This document shows positions 56,554 to 64,000 of a stretch of DNA of 64,000 nt, piece after piece. The position numbers and the translations under genes are program-made. Source of the stretch: Actinacidiphila rubida (lineage in GTDB: Bacteria > Actinomycetota > Actinomycetes > Streptomycetales > Streptomycetaceae); assembly GCF_900110255.1 (NCBI RefSeq), contig NZ_FODD01000017.1, positions 122,802-186,801 on the forward strand, given 5' to 3'. Under the pieces are notes generated by a model. That model was not told the DNA's origin. It did not search any database and worked only from the letters and a program-made list of their open reading frames with translations. Position 1 is the stretch's first letter. Each line of letters begins with the position of its first letter.

Positions 56554-57648
56554 ATGCACACCTCCCGTTCCACTTCCGTGTCCGGAACGTCCGCGTCACG
56601 ACCGTCCGCGGCGGAAATGTCCCGCCGCGGCCTTCTCGCGGCCGGCGGCACCGTCGGCCTCGGCGCGCTGCTGGCCGCCTGCGGCGGCTCGTCCGGCTCC
56701 GGCGGCTCGGACGCGGCGGGCCCCAAGGGTTCCGGGACCGGGACGGCCACCACCCCGGCCGGCCCGTGGACGTTCACCGACGACCGCAAGCAGCAGGTGA
56801 AGCTCGACCGCACCCCCGCCCATCTCGTCGCCTACGTGGGCGCGGCCGCGGCCCTGCACGACTACGGCATCGAGTGCGCCGGCGTGTTCGGCCCCACGAA
56901 GCTCAAGGACGGCTCCGCCGACGCCCAGGCCGGCGACCTCGACGTCGCAAAGGTGACCGTCATCGGCAACACCTGGGGCGAGTTCTCGATCGAGAAGTAC
57001 GCGGCCCTCTCCCCCGGGCTGCTGATCAGCCACATGTACCAGGCGCCGACGCTCTGGTACGTCCCCGACGAGAGCGCGAAGAAGATCCTGGCGATCGCCC
57101 CCAGCGTCGGCGTCGACGTCGCGGGCGTCCCGCTCACCACCCCGCTGCGGCGCTACGCCGAACTCGCCACGTCCCTGGGCGCCGACATGGCCTCGTCCGC
57201 CAACGCGGCCCAGAAGACCCGCTTCGAGAAGGCCTCCGCGGACCTGCGCGCCGCAGTGAAGGCCCACCCGGGCGTCAAGGTCATGGCCTGCTCGGGCGCC
57301 GCCGACGCGTTCTACGTCTCCACGCCCTCCTCCGCCGCCGACCTGACCTACTACCGCAGCCTCGGCGTGGACTTCATCGTCCCGAACAAGGTGCAGGGCG
57401 GCTTCTTCGAGACCCTCAGCTGGGAGAACGCCGACAAGTACCGGGCCGACGTCATGATGCTCGACAACCGGTCGGCGACGCTGCAGCCCAAGGACCTGGC
57501 GGGCAAGCCCACCTGGGCGCGGCTGCCCGCGGTCAAGGCCGGGCAGGTCCTCGGCTGGCCCAGCGAGCCGATCTTCTCGTACGGCAAGTGCGCCGCCCGG
57601 ATCGAGGCCCTCACCCAGGCCATCACCTCGGCGAAGAAGGTGAGCTGA
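56554..57648 (+). CDS. Ferric-siderophore substrate-binding lipoprotein
   Basis: 364-residue extracytoplasmic binding protein. A twin-arginine-like motif MSRRGLLAAGG and lipobox LLAAC (Cys43) predict a Tat-exported lipoprotein. The mature protein has the class III binding fold (WTFTDDRKQQVKLDRTPAHL, KYAALSPGLLISHMY, ...). ATG 56554 is listed; ATG 56617 directly before SRRGLL is an equal alternative. It serves the FecCD-FepC importer across the iron box and is followed by the SIP gene after 4 bases. Confidence 0.93.
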   Translation: MHTSRSTSVSGTSASRPSAAEMSRRGLLAAGGTVGLGALLAACGGSSGSGGSDAAGPKGSGTGTATTPAGPWTFTDDRKQQVKLDRTPAHLVAYVGAAAALHDYGIECAGVFGPTKLKDGSADAQAGDLDVAKVTVIGNTWGEFSIEKYAALSPGLLISHMYQAPTLWYVPDESAKKILAIAPSVGVDVAGVPLTTPLRRYAELATSLGADMASSANAAQKTRFEKASADLRAAVKAHPGVKVMACSGAADAFYVSTPSSAADLTYYRSLGVDFIVPNKVQGGFFETLSWENADKYRADVMMLDNRSATLQPKDLAGKPTWARLPAVKAGQVLGWPSEPIFSYGKCAARIEALTQAITSAKKVS

Positions 57649-57652
57649 CACC

Positions 57653-58471
57653 GTGCCGGAGCCGACCTACGCGTTCTTCCACCCGCGCGTCGTGGGCACC
57701 CGCCGCCTGTCGCCCACCATGCAGCGGATCGTACTGGGCGGCGACGACCTGGCCGGCGTCGTCAACGGCGGCCGCGACCAGCGGTTCAAGCTGTTCCTGC
57801 CGCACCCGGGCCAGGACGTCCCGGTCCTGCCCGACGTCCTCGACGCCGACTGGTACGCCCGCTGGAGGGGCCTCGACCCCGACGTCCGCGGCATCATGCG
57901 CACCTACACGATCCGCGGCACACGCCACGACCCGCCCGAGATCGACGTCGACTTCGCGCTGCACGGCGACCGCGGCCCCGCCTCCCGCTGGGCCACCCGG
58001 GCCGCCCCCGGCGACCCGGTCTCCATCCTGGCGCCCGTCACCGAGCACAACGGCGGCGTCGACTTCCAGCCGCCCCGCGGCACCGACTGGGTGCTGCTGA
58101 CCGGCGACGAGACCGCGCTGCCCGCCATCGCCGGCATCCTGGACTGGCTGCCCCCCGGCATGCCCGCCAAGGTGTGGCTCCAGGCCGGCCACCGCGACGA
58201 CCGCACGCCGCTGCCCACCAGGGCCGACGCGGACATCACCTGGCTGCTGCGGCCCGAGTCCCCCGTCGACGCGGTGCGGGCGGCGGCCCTGCCCTCGGGC
58301 ACCCCCTACGCCTGGCTGGCCGGGGAGGCGTCCGCGGTCCGCGCCCTGCGCCGCCACCTGGTCGGCGAACGCGGCTTCGACCGCACGGCCGTCTGCTTCA
58401 CCGGCTACTGGCGCCGAGGGACCACCGAGGACGACCTGCTGGCCGCCGCCGTGGCCGAGGCCGAGGCCTGA
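57653..58471 (+). CDS. Siderophore-interacting protein (ferric reductase)
   Basis: 272-residue FAD protein that reduces imported ferric-siderophore to free the iron. The FAD-binding 9 domain has RTYTIRGTRHDPPEIDVDF and GDPVSILAPVTEHNG; the SIP domain has LLTGDETALPAIAGILDWLP, AWLAGEASAVRALRRHLVG and GYWRRG. GTG at 57653 is 4 bases after the lipoprotein stop, so co-transcribed. It completes the uptake pathway inside the cell. NAD(P)H or ferredoxin dependence cannot be told. Confidence 0.94.
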   Translation: MPEPTYAFFHPRVVGTRRLSPTMQRIVLGGDDLAGVVNGGRDQRFKLFLPHPGQDVPVLPDVLDADWYARWRGLDPDVRGIMRTYTIRGTRHDPPEIDVDFALHGDRGPASRWATRAAPGDPVSILAPVTEHNGGVDFQPPRGTDWVLLTGDETALPAIAGILDWLPPGMPAKVWLQAGHRDDRTPLPTRADADITWLLRPESPVDAVRAAALPSGTPYAWLAGEASAVRALRRHLVGERGFDRTAVCFTGYWRRGTTEDDLLAAAVAEAEA

Positions 58472-58482
58472 CCGGCGGCAGC

Positions 58483-59514
58483 TCAGAAGCCGAGGCGGGA
58501 CAGGGCCTTGCCGGCGTCGAGCCGGCAGGAGCCCTCGCCCGCCGCGGACCACGCCGCGGCGCACAGCGCCCGCAGCCCGTCCAGCGGCTCGCCGTCGCCC
58601 TCCAGCGCCAGCTCGTCACCCGCCGCCGAGGCGCTCCAGCCACCGCACGCGAACCCGCCGTCCGTACCGTCCCCGGCCCCGGTCACCTCCGGCTGCGCCG
58701 TCAGCAGGTCCCGCAGGTCGGCGCCGACATAGGTCGGCCGGTGCCGCGGCTCGGCCGCCAGCAGCGCGGCCGGCGTCGTCACGCCGGTCAGCACCAGCAG
58801 CGAGTCGACACCGCCGGCGAACGCCCCCTCGATGTCGGTGTCCAACCGGTCACCCACCACCAGCGGCCGCCGCGCGCCCGTCCTGATCACCGTCTCCCGG
58901 TGCATCGGCGGCAGCGGCTTCCCCGCGACCTGCGGCGCGGCGCCCGTGGCGATGCGGACGACCTCCACGGCGGCGCCGTTGCCCGGCGCGATGCCCCGGC
59001 CGCTCGGAATCGTCAGATCCGTGTTCGACGCGAACCACGGCACACCCGCGTTGACCGCGTACGCCATCTCCGCCAGCTGCGCCCAGCGCAGCTCCGGCGA
59101 GTAACCCTGCACCGCCGCGGCCGGCCCGTCCTCCGCCGACTCCACCGGCACCAGGCCGCGTTCCCGCAGCGCCTCCAGCAGCCCCTCGCCCCCCACGGTC
59201 AGCACCTTCGCACCGGCCGGCACCTGGTCGGCGATCAGCCGCGCCACCGCCTGCGCCGAGGTGATCACGTCCTCCGCGGCCGCCGGCACCCCGAGATCGG
59301 TGAGGTGCGCGGCGACCGTCCGCGGCGTGCGGGCCGCGTTGTTGGTGACGTACGCCAGCCGCATCCCCTGCGCGCGCGCCGCGGCCAGCGAGTCCACCGC
59401 GTGCGCGATCGCGTCGCCCCCCGCGTAGACCACTCCGTCCAGGTCCAGCAGCGCCGTGTCGTAGGCGGCGTCCAGCGGCTGCCCGCTGCCGTCCGGCCGG
59501 GTCCTGTGGGTCAT
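58483..59514 (-). CDS. HAD-IIA sugar/aryl phosphatase (NagD-like)
   Basis: 343-residue HAD-superfamily hydrolase. Motif I LLDLDGVVYAGG, motif II VTNNAARTPRTVA, motif III region GKPLPPMHRE with Lys, and motif IV VVGDRLDTDIEGA are visible; the cap is of the C2 type as in NagD and p-nitrophenylphosphatase. The C-terminal 70 residues (GDGTDGGFACGGWSASAAGD) are an extra extension. Start ATG 59514 follows GAGGAG. Convergent with the SIP gene after 11 bp and divergent from the DUF1015 gene. The true substrate is unknown. Confidence 0.9.
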   Translation of the reverse strand: MTHRTRPDGSGQPLDAAYDTALLDLDGVVYAGGDAIAHAVDSLAAARAQGMRLAYVTNNAARTPRTVAAHLTDLGVPAAAEDVITSAQAVARLIADQVPAGAKVLTVGGEGLLEALRERGLVPVESAEDGPAAAVQGYSPELRWAQLAEMAYAVNAGVPWFASNTDLTIPSGRGIAPGNGAAVEVVRIATGAAPQVAGKPLPPMHRETVIRTGARRPLVVGDRLDTDIEGAFAGGVDSLLVLTGVTTPAALLAAEPRHRPTYVGADLRDLLTAQPEVTGAGDGTDGGFACGGWSASAAGDELALEGDGEPLDGLRALCAAAWSAAGEGSCRLDAGKALSRLGF

Positions 59515-59586
59515 GGCGGTTCGCTCTCCTCGTTTTGGCGACATGACGATGATCTCTCATGCCCGCGGCGGACGTAGCATGCGCGG

Positions 59587-60858
59587 ATGACCTACTCCAG
59601 CACAGCCGCGGGATCCGGCCTGCGGCTGGCCCCCTTCAGGGGACTGCGCTACGTCCCGGGGCGCGTCGGGAGCCTGGCCGCCGTCACCTCGCCGCCGTAC
59701 GACGTCGTCGTCCGACCCGACGGCCGGCGCCACCTGGAGACCGCCGACCCGCACAACGTGGTCCGGCTCATCCTCCCGGACGCCGCCACCGCGGACGCCC
59801 GGAACCGCAAGGCGGCCCGCACGCTGGCCGCGTGGCTGGACGAGGGCGTGCTCGCCGCCGACCCCCACCCCGCCGTCTACGTCTACGAGCAGCGCGACGG
59901 GGACCACCTGCAGCGCGGCGTCATCGGCGCGCTGCGGCTGAGCGGACCCGAACAGGGCGCGGTCCTGCCGCACGAGGACGTCATGCCGGGTCCGGTCGCC
60001 GACCGCGCCGCCCTGATGACCGCCACCCGCGCCAACCTCGAACCCCTGCTGCTGGTCTACCGCGACGGGGACGCGACGGCACGCGTCGTCGAGCGCACGG
60101 CAGCCGGCGCGCGACCGCTGCTGGCCACCACCACGGAGGACGGCGTCCGCCACCGGCTGTGGGCGCTCACCGACCCCGGCGACCTCGCGGCGATCGACGC
60201 CGACCTCGCCACCCGCCAGGCCCTCATCGCCGACGGCCACCACCGCTGGGCCACCTACCGCCGCCTGCAGGCCGAACACCGGCCGGGCGGCCCCTGGGAC
60301 TACGGCCTGGTCCTGCTCGTCGACTCCGCCCGCTACCCGCTGCGGGTCAGGGCGATCCACCGGGTGCTGCCCGGGCTGCCGGTCGGGGCCGCGCTCGAGG
60401 CCGCGGGCGGCGCCTTCCGGGTGCGCGCCCTCGGCGCCTCGCTCGACACCGCGCTCGCCGCCCTCGCCGAGGCCGCCGCGGACGGCAACGCGTTCGTGCT
60501 CGCCGGCGACGGCTACCACCTGCTGGACCGGCCGGCACCGGACCGGATCGCGTCCGCCGTCCGCGCCGACCGCCCTCCGGCGTGGCGGCACCTGGACGCG
60601 ACCGTGCTGCACCACCTGCTTTTGGACGAGGTCTGGCAGGTGCCCGACGCGCCCGAGCACATCCGCTACATCCACGACACGGGCGCGGCCGTCGAACTGG
60701 CCGAACGGCTGGGCGGCAGCGCGGTGCTGATGCACCCCGTGGACGAGCGGGTGGTGCTGGAACTGGCGCGGGACGGCGTGATGATGCCGCGCAAGTCCAC
60801 GTCGTTCGGACCGAAACCGGCCAGCGGACTCGTCATGCGCGGACTGGACCTGGGCTGA
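59587..60858 (+). CDS. DUF1015 (SerK-like) protein
   Basis: 423-residue protein of the DUF1015 family. Family motifs: LAPFRGLRYVPGRVGSLAAV, SPPYDVV, DPHNVVRLILP, ALIADGHHRWATYRRLQAEH and the C-terminal FGPKPASGLVMRGL. Relatives include ADP-dependent serine kinases (SerK/SbnI); the DGHHR region is part of their active site. Whether this protein phosphorylates serine is unknown. The ATG at 59587 begins MTYSSTAAG. Divergent from the HAD phosphatase with 72 bp between starts, so shared regulation is likely. Ends before a strong terminator. Confidence 0.9.
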   Translation: MTYSSTAAGSGLRLAPFRGLRYVPGRVGSLAAVTSPPYDVVVRPDGRRHLETADPHNVVRLILPDAATADARNRKAARTLAAWLDEGVLAADPHPAVYVYEQRDGDHLQRGVIGALRLSGPEQGAVLPHEDVMPGPVADRAALMTATRANLEPLLLVYRDGDATARVVERTAAGARPLLATTTEDGVRHRLWALTDPGDLAAIDADLATRQALIADGHHRWATYRRLQAEHRPGGPWDYGLVLLVDSARYPLRVRAIHRVLPGLPVGAALEAAGGAFRVRALGASLDTALAALAEAAADGNAFVLAGDGYHLLDRPAPDRIASAVRADRPPAWRHLDATVLHHLLLDEVWQVPDAPEHIRYIHDTGAAVELAERLGGSAVLMHPVDERVVLELARDGVMMPRKSTSFGPKPASGLVMRGLDLG

Positions 60859-60912
60859 CACGCCGAGGGCGGCACCCGCGATGCGGATGCCGCCCTGTCC
60901 GGCCGCCCTGTC

Positions 60913-60936
60913 GACGTGGAGACGTGGAGACGTGGA
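60913..60936 (+). repeat. Three 8-bp tandem repeats
   Basis: GACGTGGA three times in tandem just after the DUF1015 stop and before the terminator. No function evident. Confidence 0.8.
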
Positions 60937-60942
60937 GACACA

Positions 60943-60975
60943 GCGGCACCGGCACCCGGTGGGTGCCGGTGCCGC
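60943..60975. terminator. Strong bidirectional terminator
   Basis: Perfect 15-bp stem (60943-60957 with 60961-60975) with a 3-base loop, between the convergent DUF1015 gene and the RDD/TPR gene. Confidence 0.85.
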
Positions 60976-60983
60976 AGCGCCGG

Positions 60984-63275
60984 TCAGTCGTCCTCGCGCT
61001 CCGGCGTGGACGGCGCGCGGAACGGCGAGTCCAGGAACGAGGACGGGTCGTCCTCGTCCGTCAGGTCGTCGCCCGCGCCGCCCTTGTGGTCCGCGCGGAC
61101 GTCGTCGGCGTCGCCCTGCTCGTCGTCATCGTCGTCGTCATCGTCGGAGTCGTCCGCATGGTCGGCGTCGTCGGAGTCGTCATCCTCGTCCGCGTCGTCA
61201 TCCTCGTCGTCGGCGTCATCGACGTCGTCGGACTCATCGGCGTCGTCCTCATCGGCGTCGTCGTCGGGGTGCGCGGTCCGGGACGCGTCGGCAGCCGCCG
61301 CACCCGCGGCGGTGTCGGTGCCCTCCTCCGCGTCCTCGGCGAACGCGTCGACGAACTCCACGCCGTCGAGCTGCGCGAGGCGGTCGGAGGCGTCCGTGGT
61401 GCCGTTGTGGTCGGCCTCGGCCGCCTTGGCGAACCAGTCGCGGGCCTCGCTCTCGCGCCCGACGGCCAGCAGGGCGTCGGCGTACGCGTAACGCAGCCGC
61501 GCGGTCCACGGCTGCACCGTGTTGGACGCCAGCTCCGAGCTCTGCAGGGTGACCACGGCCGCCTCGGCCTGGCCCATGTCCTGCCGGGCGCCGGCGGCGA
61601 CCAGCCGCATCTCCACCTGGCCGGCCTTGTCGAGCTTGTGCACCTCGGGCGCACCGGCCATCTCCAGGGCACGCTCGGGACGCCCGAGCCCGCGCTCGCA
61701 GTCCGCCATCACCGGCCACAGGTCGACGGTCCCGGTCATCCGGCGCGTCGCCCGGAACTCGGCCAGGGCCTCTCCGTAGCGCTCGGTGGCGTACGACGCG
61801 AAGCCGGCGGCCTCGCGCACGGCGGCCACACGGGACGCGAGCCGCAGGGCCACGCGCGAGTAGGCGTACGCCTGCTCGGGGTCCTCGTCGAGGAGGCGCG
61901 CGACCATGACGAGGTTGCGCGCGACGTCCTCGGCGAGAGTCTTCGGCAGGCTCATCAGCTCCTGACGGACGCTCGGGTCGATCTCCTGCCCGGTGACCTC
62001 CTCCGGGATCGGCAGGCGCTTGATCGGCTCGCGGTCGTCACGGCGCTCGTCCCTGCCACCGCGGCTCTCGAACCGGCCGCGGCCCTCGACGACGGGACGC
62101 CGGCCGTAGCCGCGCTCCCCACGGTCACGGTCGTCGCGGCGGGGGGCGCCGCGGTCGTCGTCGCGACGCGGACCGCGCGGGCGGTCGTCGCGACGCTCGT
62201 CACGGCGGAACCCACCGCGGTCGTCGTCACGGCGCGGACCATGCGGCCGGTCGTCACGGGGGCGGTCGTAGCGGGGACGGTCGTCACGGGGACGCTCGTC
62301 ACGACGGTCGTCACGCGGACGGTCATCCCGACGGAAACCGCCACCCGACGGGCGGTCGTCACGACGGAAACCACCGGAGGGGCGGTCGTCACGACGGAAG
62401 CCAGCACCGGACGGACGGTCGGAGCGGTCATCACGCGGCCGGTCGTAACGCGGGCGATCGTCACGACGGTCATCCCGACGGAAACCACCGCGGTCATCAC
62501 GCGGGCGGTCGTCACGGCGGAAACCACCGCGGTCGTCACGGGGACGCTCGTCACGACGGTCGTCACGCGGACGGTCATCGCGACGGAAACCACCCGACGG
62601 ACGGTCGTCACGACGGGGGCCACCGGACGGACGGTCATCGCGGCGGAATCCACCACCGGACGGACGGTCGTCACGACGGGGGCCACCGGAGGGGCGGTCG
62701 TCACGACGGAAGCCACCACCGGACGGACGGTCGGAGCGGTCATCACGCGGCCGGTCGTAACGCGGGCGATCGTCACGACGGTCATCGCGACGGAAACCAC
62801 CGCGGTCGTCGCGGGGACGCTCGTCACGACGGTCGTCACGCGGACGGTCATCCCGACGGAAACCACCGGACGGACGGTCGTCACGACGGGGGCCACCCGA
62901 CGGGCGGTCATCGCGGCGGAAGCCACCACCGGAGGGGCGGTCATCGCGGCGGAAACCGCCACCGGACGGGCGGTCGTCACGACGGAAACCACCACCGGAC
63001 GGGCGGTCGTCACGACGGGGGCCACCGGAGGGACGGTCGTCGCGGCGGAATCCACCACGATCGTCCCTGCGGGCGCCGCCGCCTGACCGGTCGTCACGCG
63101 GACGGTCGGTGCGGGGGCGGTCGTCACGACGGTCGTCACGGCGGGGACCACCGCGATCGTCGTCGCGACGCGGACCACGCGGGCGGTCGTCACGTCGGTC
63201 CTCACGGCGGTAACCGCCATCACGGGAATCCCGACGCTCCGGGCGCTCGGGCCGGTCTTCAGGTGAGTTGGACAT
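60984..63275 (-). CDS. RDD-repeat / TPR-like / aspartate-tail protein
   Basis: 763-residue protein in three charge-separated parts. Residues ~5-410 are Arg-Asp repeats: RRDDRPSGG occurs 12 times, and a larger block with RYDRPRDDRSDRPSG is duplicated. Residues ~415-655 are helical hairpins of TPR type (AYAYSRVALRLASRVAAVRE, RYGEALAEFRATRRMTG, RYAYADALLAVGRESEARDW). Residues ~660-745 are an Asp/Ala/Glu tail with DDDDDDDD. No catalytic motif. ATG 63275 is 8 bases after AGGAG; ATG 63281 is too close. TPR proteins with basic disordered regions occur in Streptomyces, but I know no function. It lies just downstream of the rRNA terminator. I infer RNA binding or condensate formation. Confidence 0.85.
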   Translation of the reverse strand: MSNSPEDRPERPERRDSRDGGYRREDRRDDRPRGPRRDDDRGGPRRDDRRDDRPRTDRPRDDRSGGGARRDDRGGFRRDDRPSGGPRRDDRPSGGGFRRDDRPSGGGFRRDDRPSGGGFRRDDRPSGGPRRDDRPSGGFRRDDRPRDDRRDERPRDDRGGFRRDDRRDDRPRYDRPRDDRSDRPSGGGFRRDDRPSGGPRRDDRPSGGGFRRDDRPSGGPRRDDRPSGGFRRDDRPRDDRRDERPRDDRGGFRRDDRPRDDRGGFRRDDRRDDRPRYDRPRDDRSDRPSGAGFRRDDRPSGGFRRDDRPSGGGFRRDDRPRDDRRDERPRDDRPRYDRPRDDRPHGPRRDDDRGGFRRDERRDDRPRGPRRDDDRGAPRRDDRDRGERGYGRRPVVEGRGRFESRGGRDERRDDREPIKRLPIPEEVTGQEIDPSVRQELMSLPKTLAEDVARNLVMVARLLDEDPEQAYAYSRVALRLASRVAAVREAAGFASYATERYGEALAEFRATRRMTGTVDLWPVMADCERGLGRPERALEMAGAPEVHKLDKAGQVEMRLVAAGARQDMGQAEAAVVTLQSSELASNTVQPWTARLRYAYADALLAVGRESEARDWFAKAAEADHNGTTDASDRLAQLDGVEFVDAFAEDAEEGTDTAAGAAAADASRTAHPDDDADEDDADESDDVDDADDEDDDADEDDDSDDADHADDSDDDDDDDDEQGDADDVRADHKGGAGDDLTDEDDPSSFLDSPFRAPSTPEREDD
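62160..63185 (-). repeat. Coding tandem repeat array of the RDD protein
   Basis: About 1 kb of related 24-30 bp units with core GGACGGTCGTCACGACGG in several variants, arranged in nested duplications. They encode the RDD repeats. Recombination between copies could change repeat number. The spacing keeps the reading frame. Confidence 0.9.
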
Positions 63276-63370
63276 CGACATGACTCCTGTCGGTTCGTAC
63301 TGCTGCAGTGCAAGTCTCCCGCAGCGGCGGGGCCGGCGCGTCCTGGCGGACGGCGAAACAAATGCGGGGG

Positions 63371-63420
63371 AAAACAAAAGGACCCCCGATCCCAGCGCTC
63401 AGGCCAGGACCAGGGGTCCA
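63371..63420 (-). terminator. rRNA operon terminator
   Basis: On the minus strand a GGACCCC ... GGGGTCC hairpin (63380-63386 with 63413-63419, plus pairing inside) is followed by TTTTGTTTT. It lies 9 bases past the 5S gene, a typical rrn terminator. Confidence 0.9.
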
Positions 63421-63428
63421 GAAAGATT

Positions 63429-63547
63429 GTTCGGCGGCGTCCTACTCTCCCACAGGGTCCCCCCTGCAGTACCATCGGCGCTGAAAGGCTTAGCTTCCGG
63501 GTTCGGAATGTAACCGGGCGTTTCCCTAACGCTATGACCACCGAAAC
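63429..63547 (-). rRNA. rrf: 5S ribosomal RNA
   Basis: The minus strand from 63547 reads GTTTCGGTGGTCATAGCGTT and ends CGCCGCCGAAC, 119 nt, the standard streptomycete 5S sequence with CCGAACCCGGAAGCTAAG in the loop region. Terminal stem GTTTCGGTGG/CCGCCGAAC pairs. It follows 23S in the usual rrn order. Confidence 0.97.
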
Positions 63548-63680
63548 ACTATCGGGCCGCCCCGCACGAAGCGGGACATCGACAGAGTCCGAGCGAACAA
63601 GCACACTTTTCAGTTGAGTGATCTGTTCACCGGTGCGACCGTTCGCAACCCGGGAACCAAACAGTGGACGCGTGCATATA

Positions 63681-64000
<320 letters not shown>

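Noticed and set aside
59559..63086. A 1175-codon plus-strand frame across DUF1015 and the RDD gene
   Set aside because: Its first part is out of phase with DUF1015 and its Thr/Val-rich second part is the antisense of the RDD repeats.
62160..63185. CRISPR-like array of short repeats
   Set aside because: Repeats are contiguous variants that keep a reading frame, with no unique spacers and no cas genes.
63548..63680. tRNA gene in the 23S-5S spacer
   Set aside because: No cloverleaf or TTCGA loop at the right spacing was seen; only a short processing-type hairpin.

Overview
The window is chromosomal DNA of a Streptomyces or close relative. It is very GC-rich with third-position G/C codons. It has many GTG and some TTG starts, leaderless-looking promoters, and genera-typical genes: a SepF-like protein, a streptogrisin protease, a resuscitation-promoting factor, a WYL regulator, DnaE2 and a cysteine-rich sulfur leader peptide. 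The order tyrA-cmk-plsC-der, parA-scpA-scpB-rluB, ald, pyrG, tlyA-nadK-recN and then an rRNA operon is core Streptomyces synteny. From memory it resembles the part of the S. coelicolor chromosome around ald and pyrG, but I could not check this.

Layout. 1-12 kb is a variable stretch: a secreted lipase cut by the window edge, the SOS polymerase DnaE2 with a LexA box but no imuA/imuB beside it, an ArsR-controlled MFS pump, a PPOX flavoprotein, a WYL regulator, a streptogrisin-like protease, and a luciferase-like monooxygenase coupled to a DUF1684 protein with a divergent cysteine leader peptide. 12-24 kb holds a DUF5685 protein with an extreme cysteine tail, an SflA-type SepF-like protein, a frameshifted PH-domain membrane protein, an acyl-CoA dehydrogenase, a drug exporter, a PAP2 phosphatase, an I78-like small protein, a glycosyltransferase and an Rpf-LysM protein. 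24-29 kb is the tyrA/cmk/plsC/der run. 30-36 kb is a tightly overlapping minus-strand set: parA, a probable ribbon-helix-helix protein, scpA, scpB, rluB. Then come ald, a large NB-ARC/TPR protein, pyrG-nudix, a GH15 glycosidase, a glycosyltransferase and a membrane phosphotransferase.

47-53 kb is an overlapping minus-strand operon: a histone-H1-like protein, a small unknown, tlyA, nadK and recN. 53-58.5 kb is a ferric-siderophore import unit (two permeases and an ATPase on the minus strand; binding lipoprotein and SIP reductase on the plus strand) controlled from one iron box between the divergent halves. A HAD phosphatase and a DUF1015 protein follow. The window ends with an unusual protein made of RDD repeats, TPR-like helices and an aspartate tail, downstream of the 23S-5S end of an rRNA operon and its terminator.

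Most other long open frames are antisense or out-of-phase shadows of these genes and were not annotated. No tRNA, IS element, phage gene or CRISPR array was seen.
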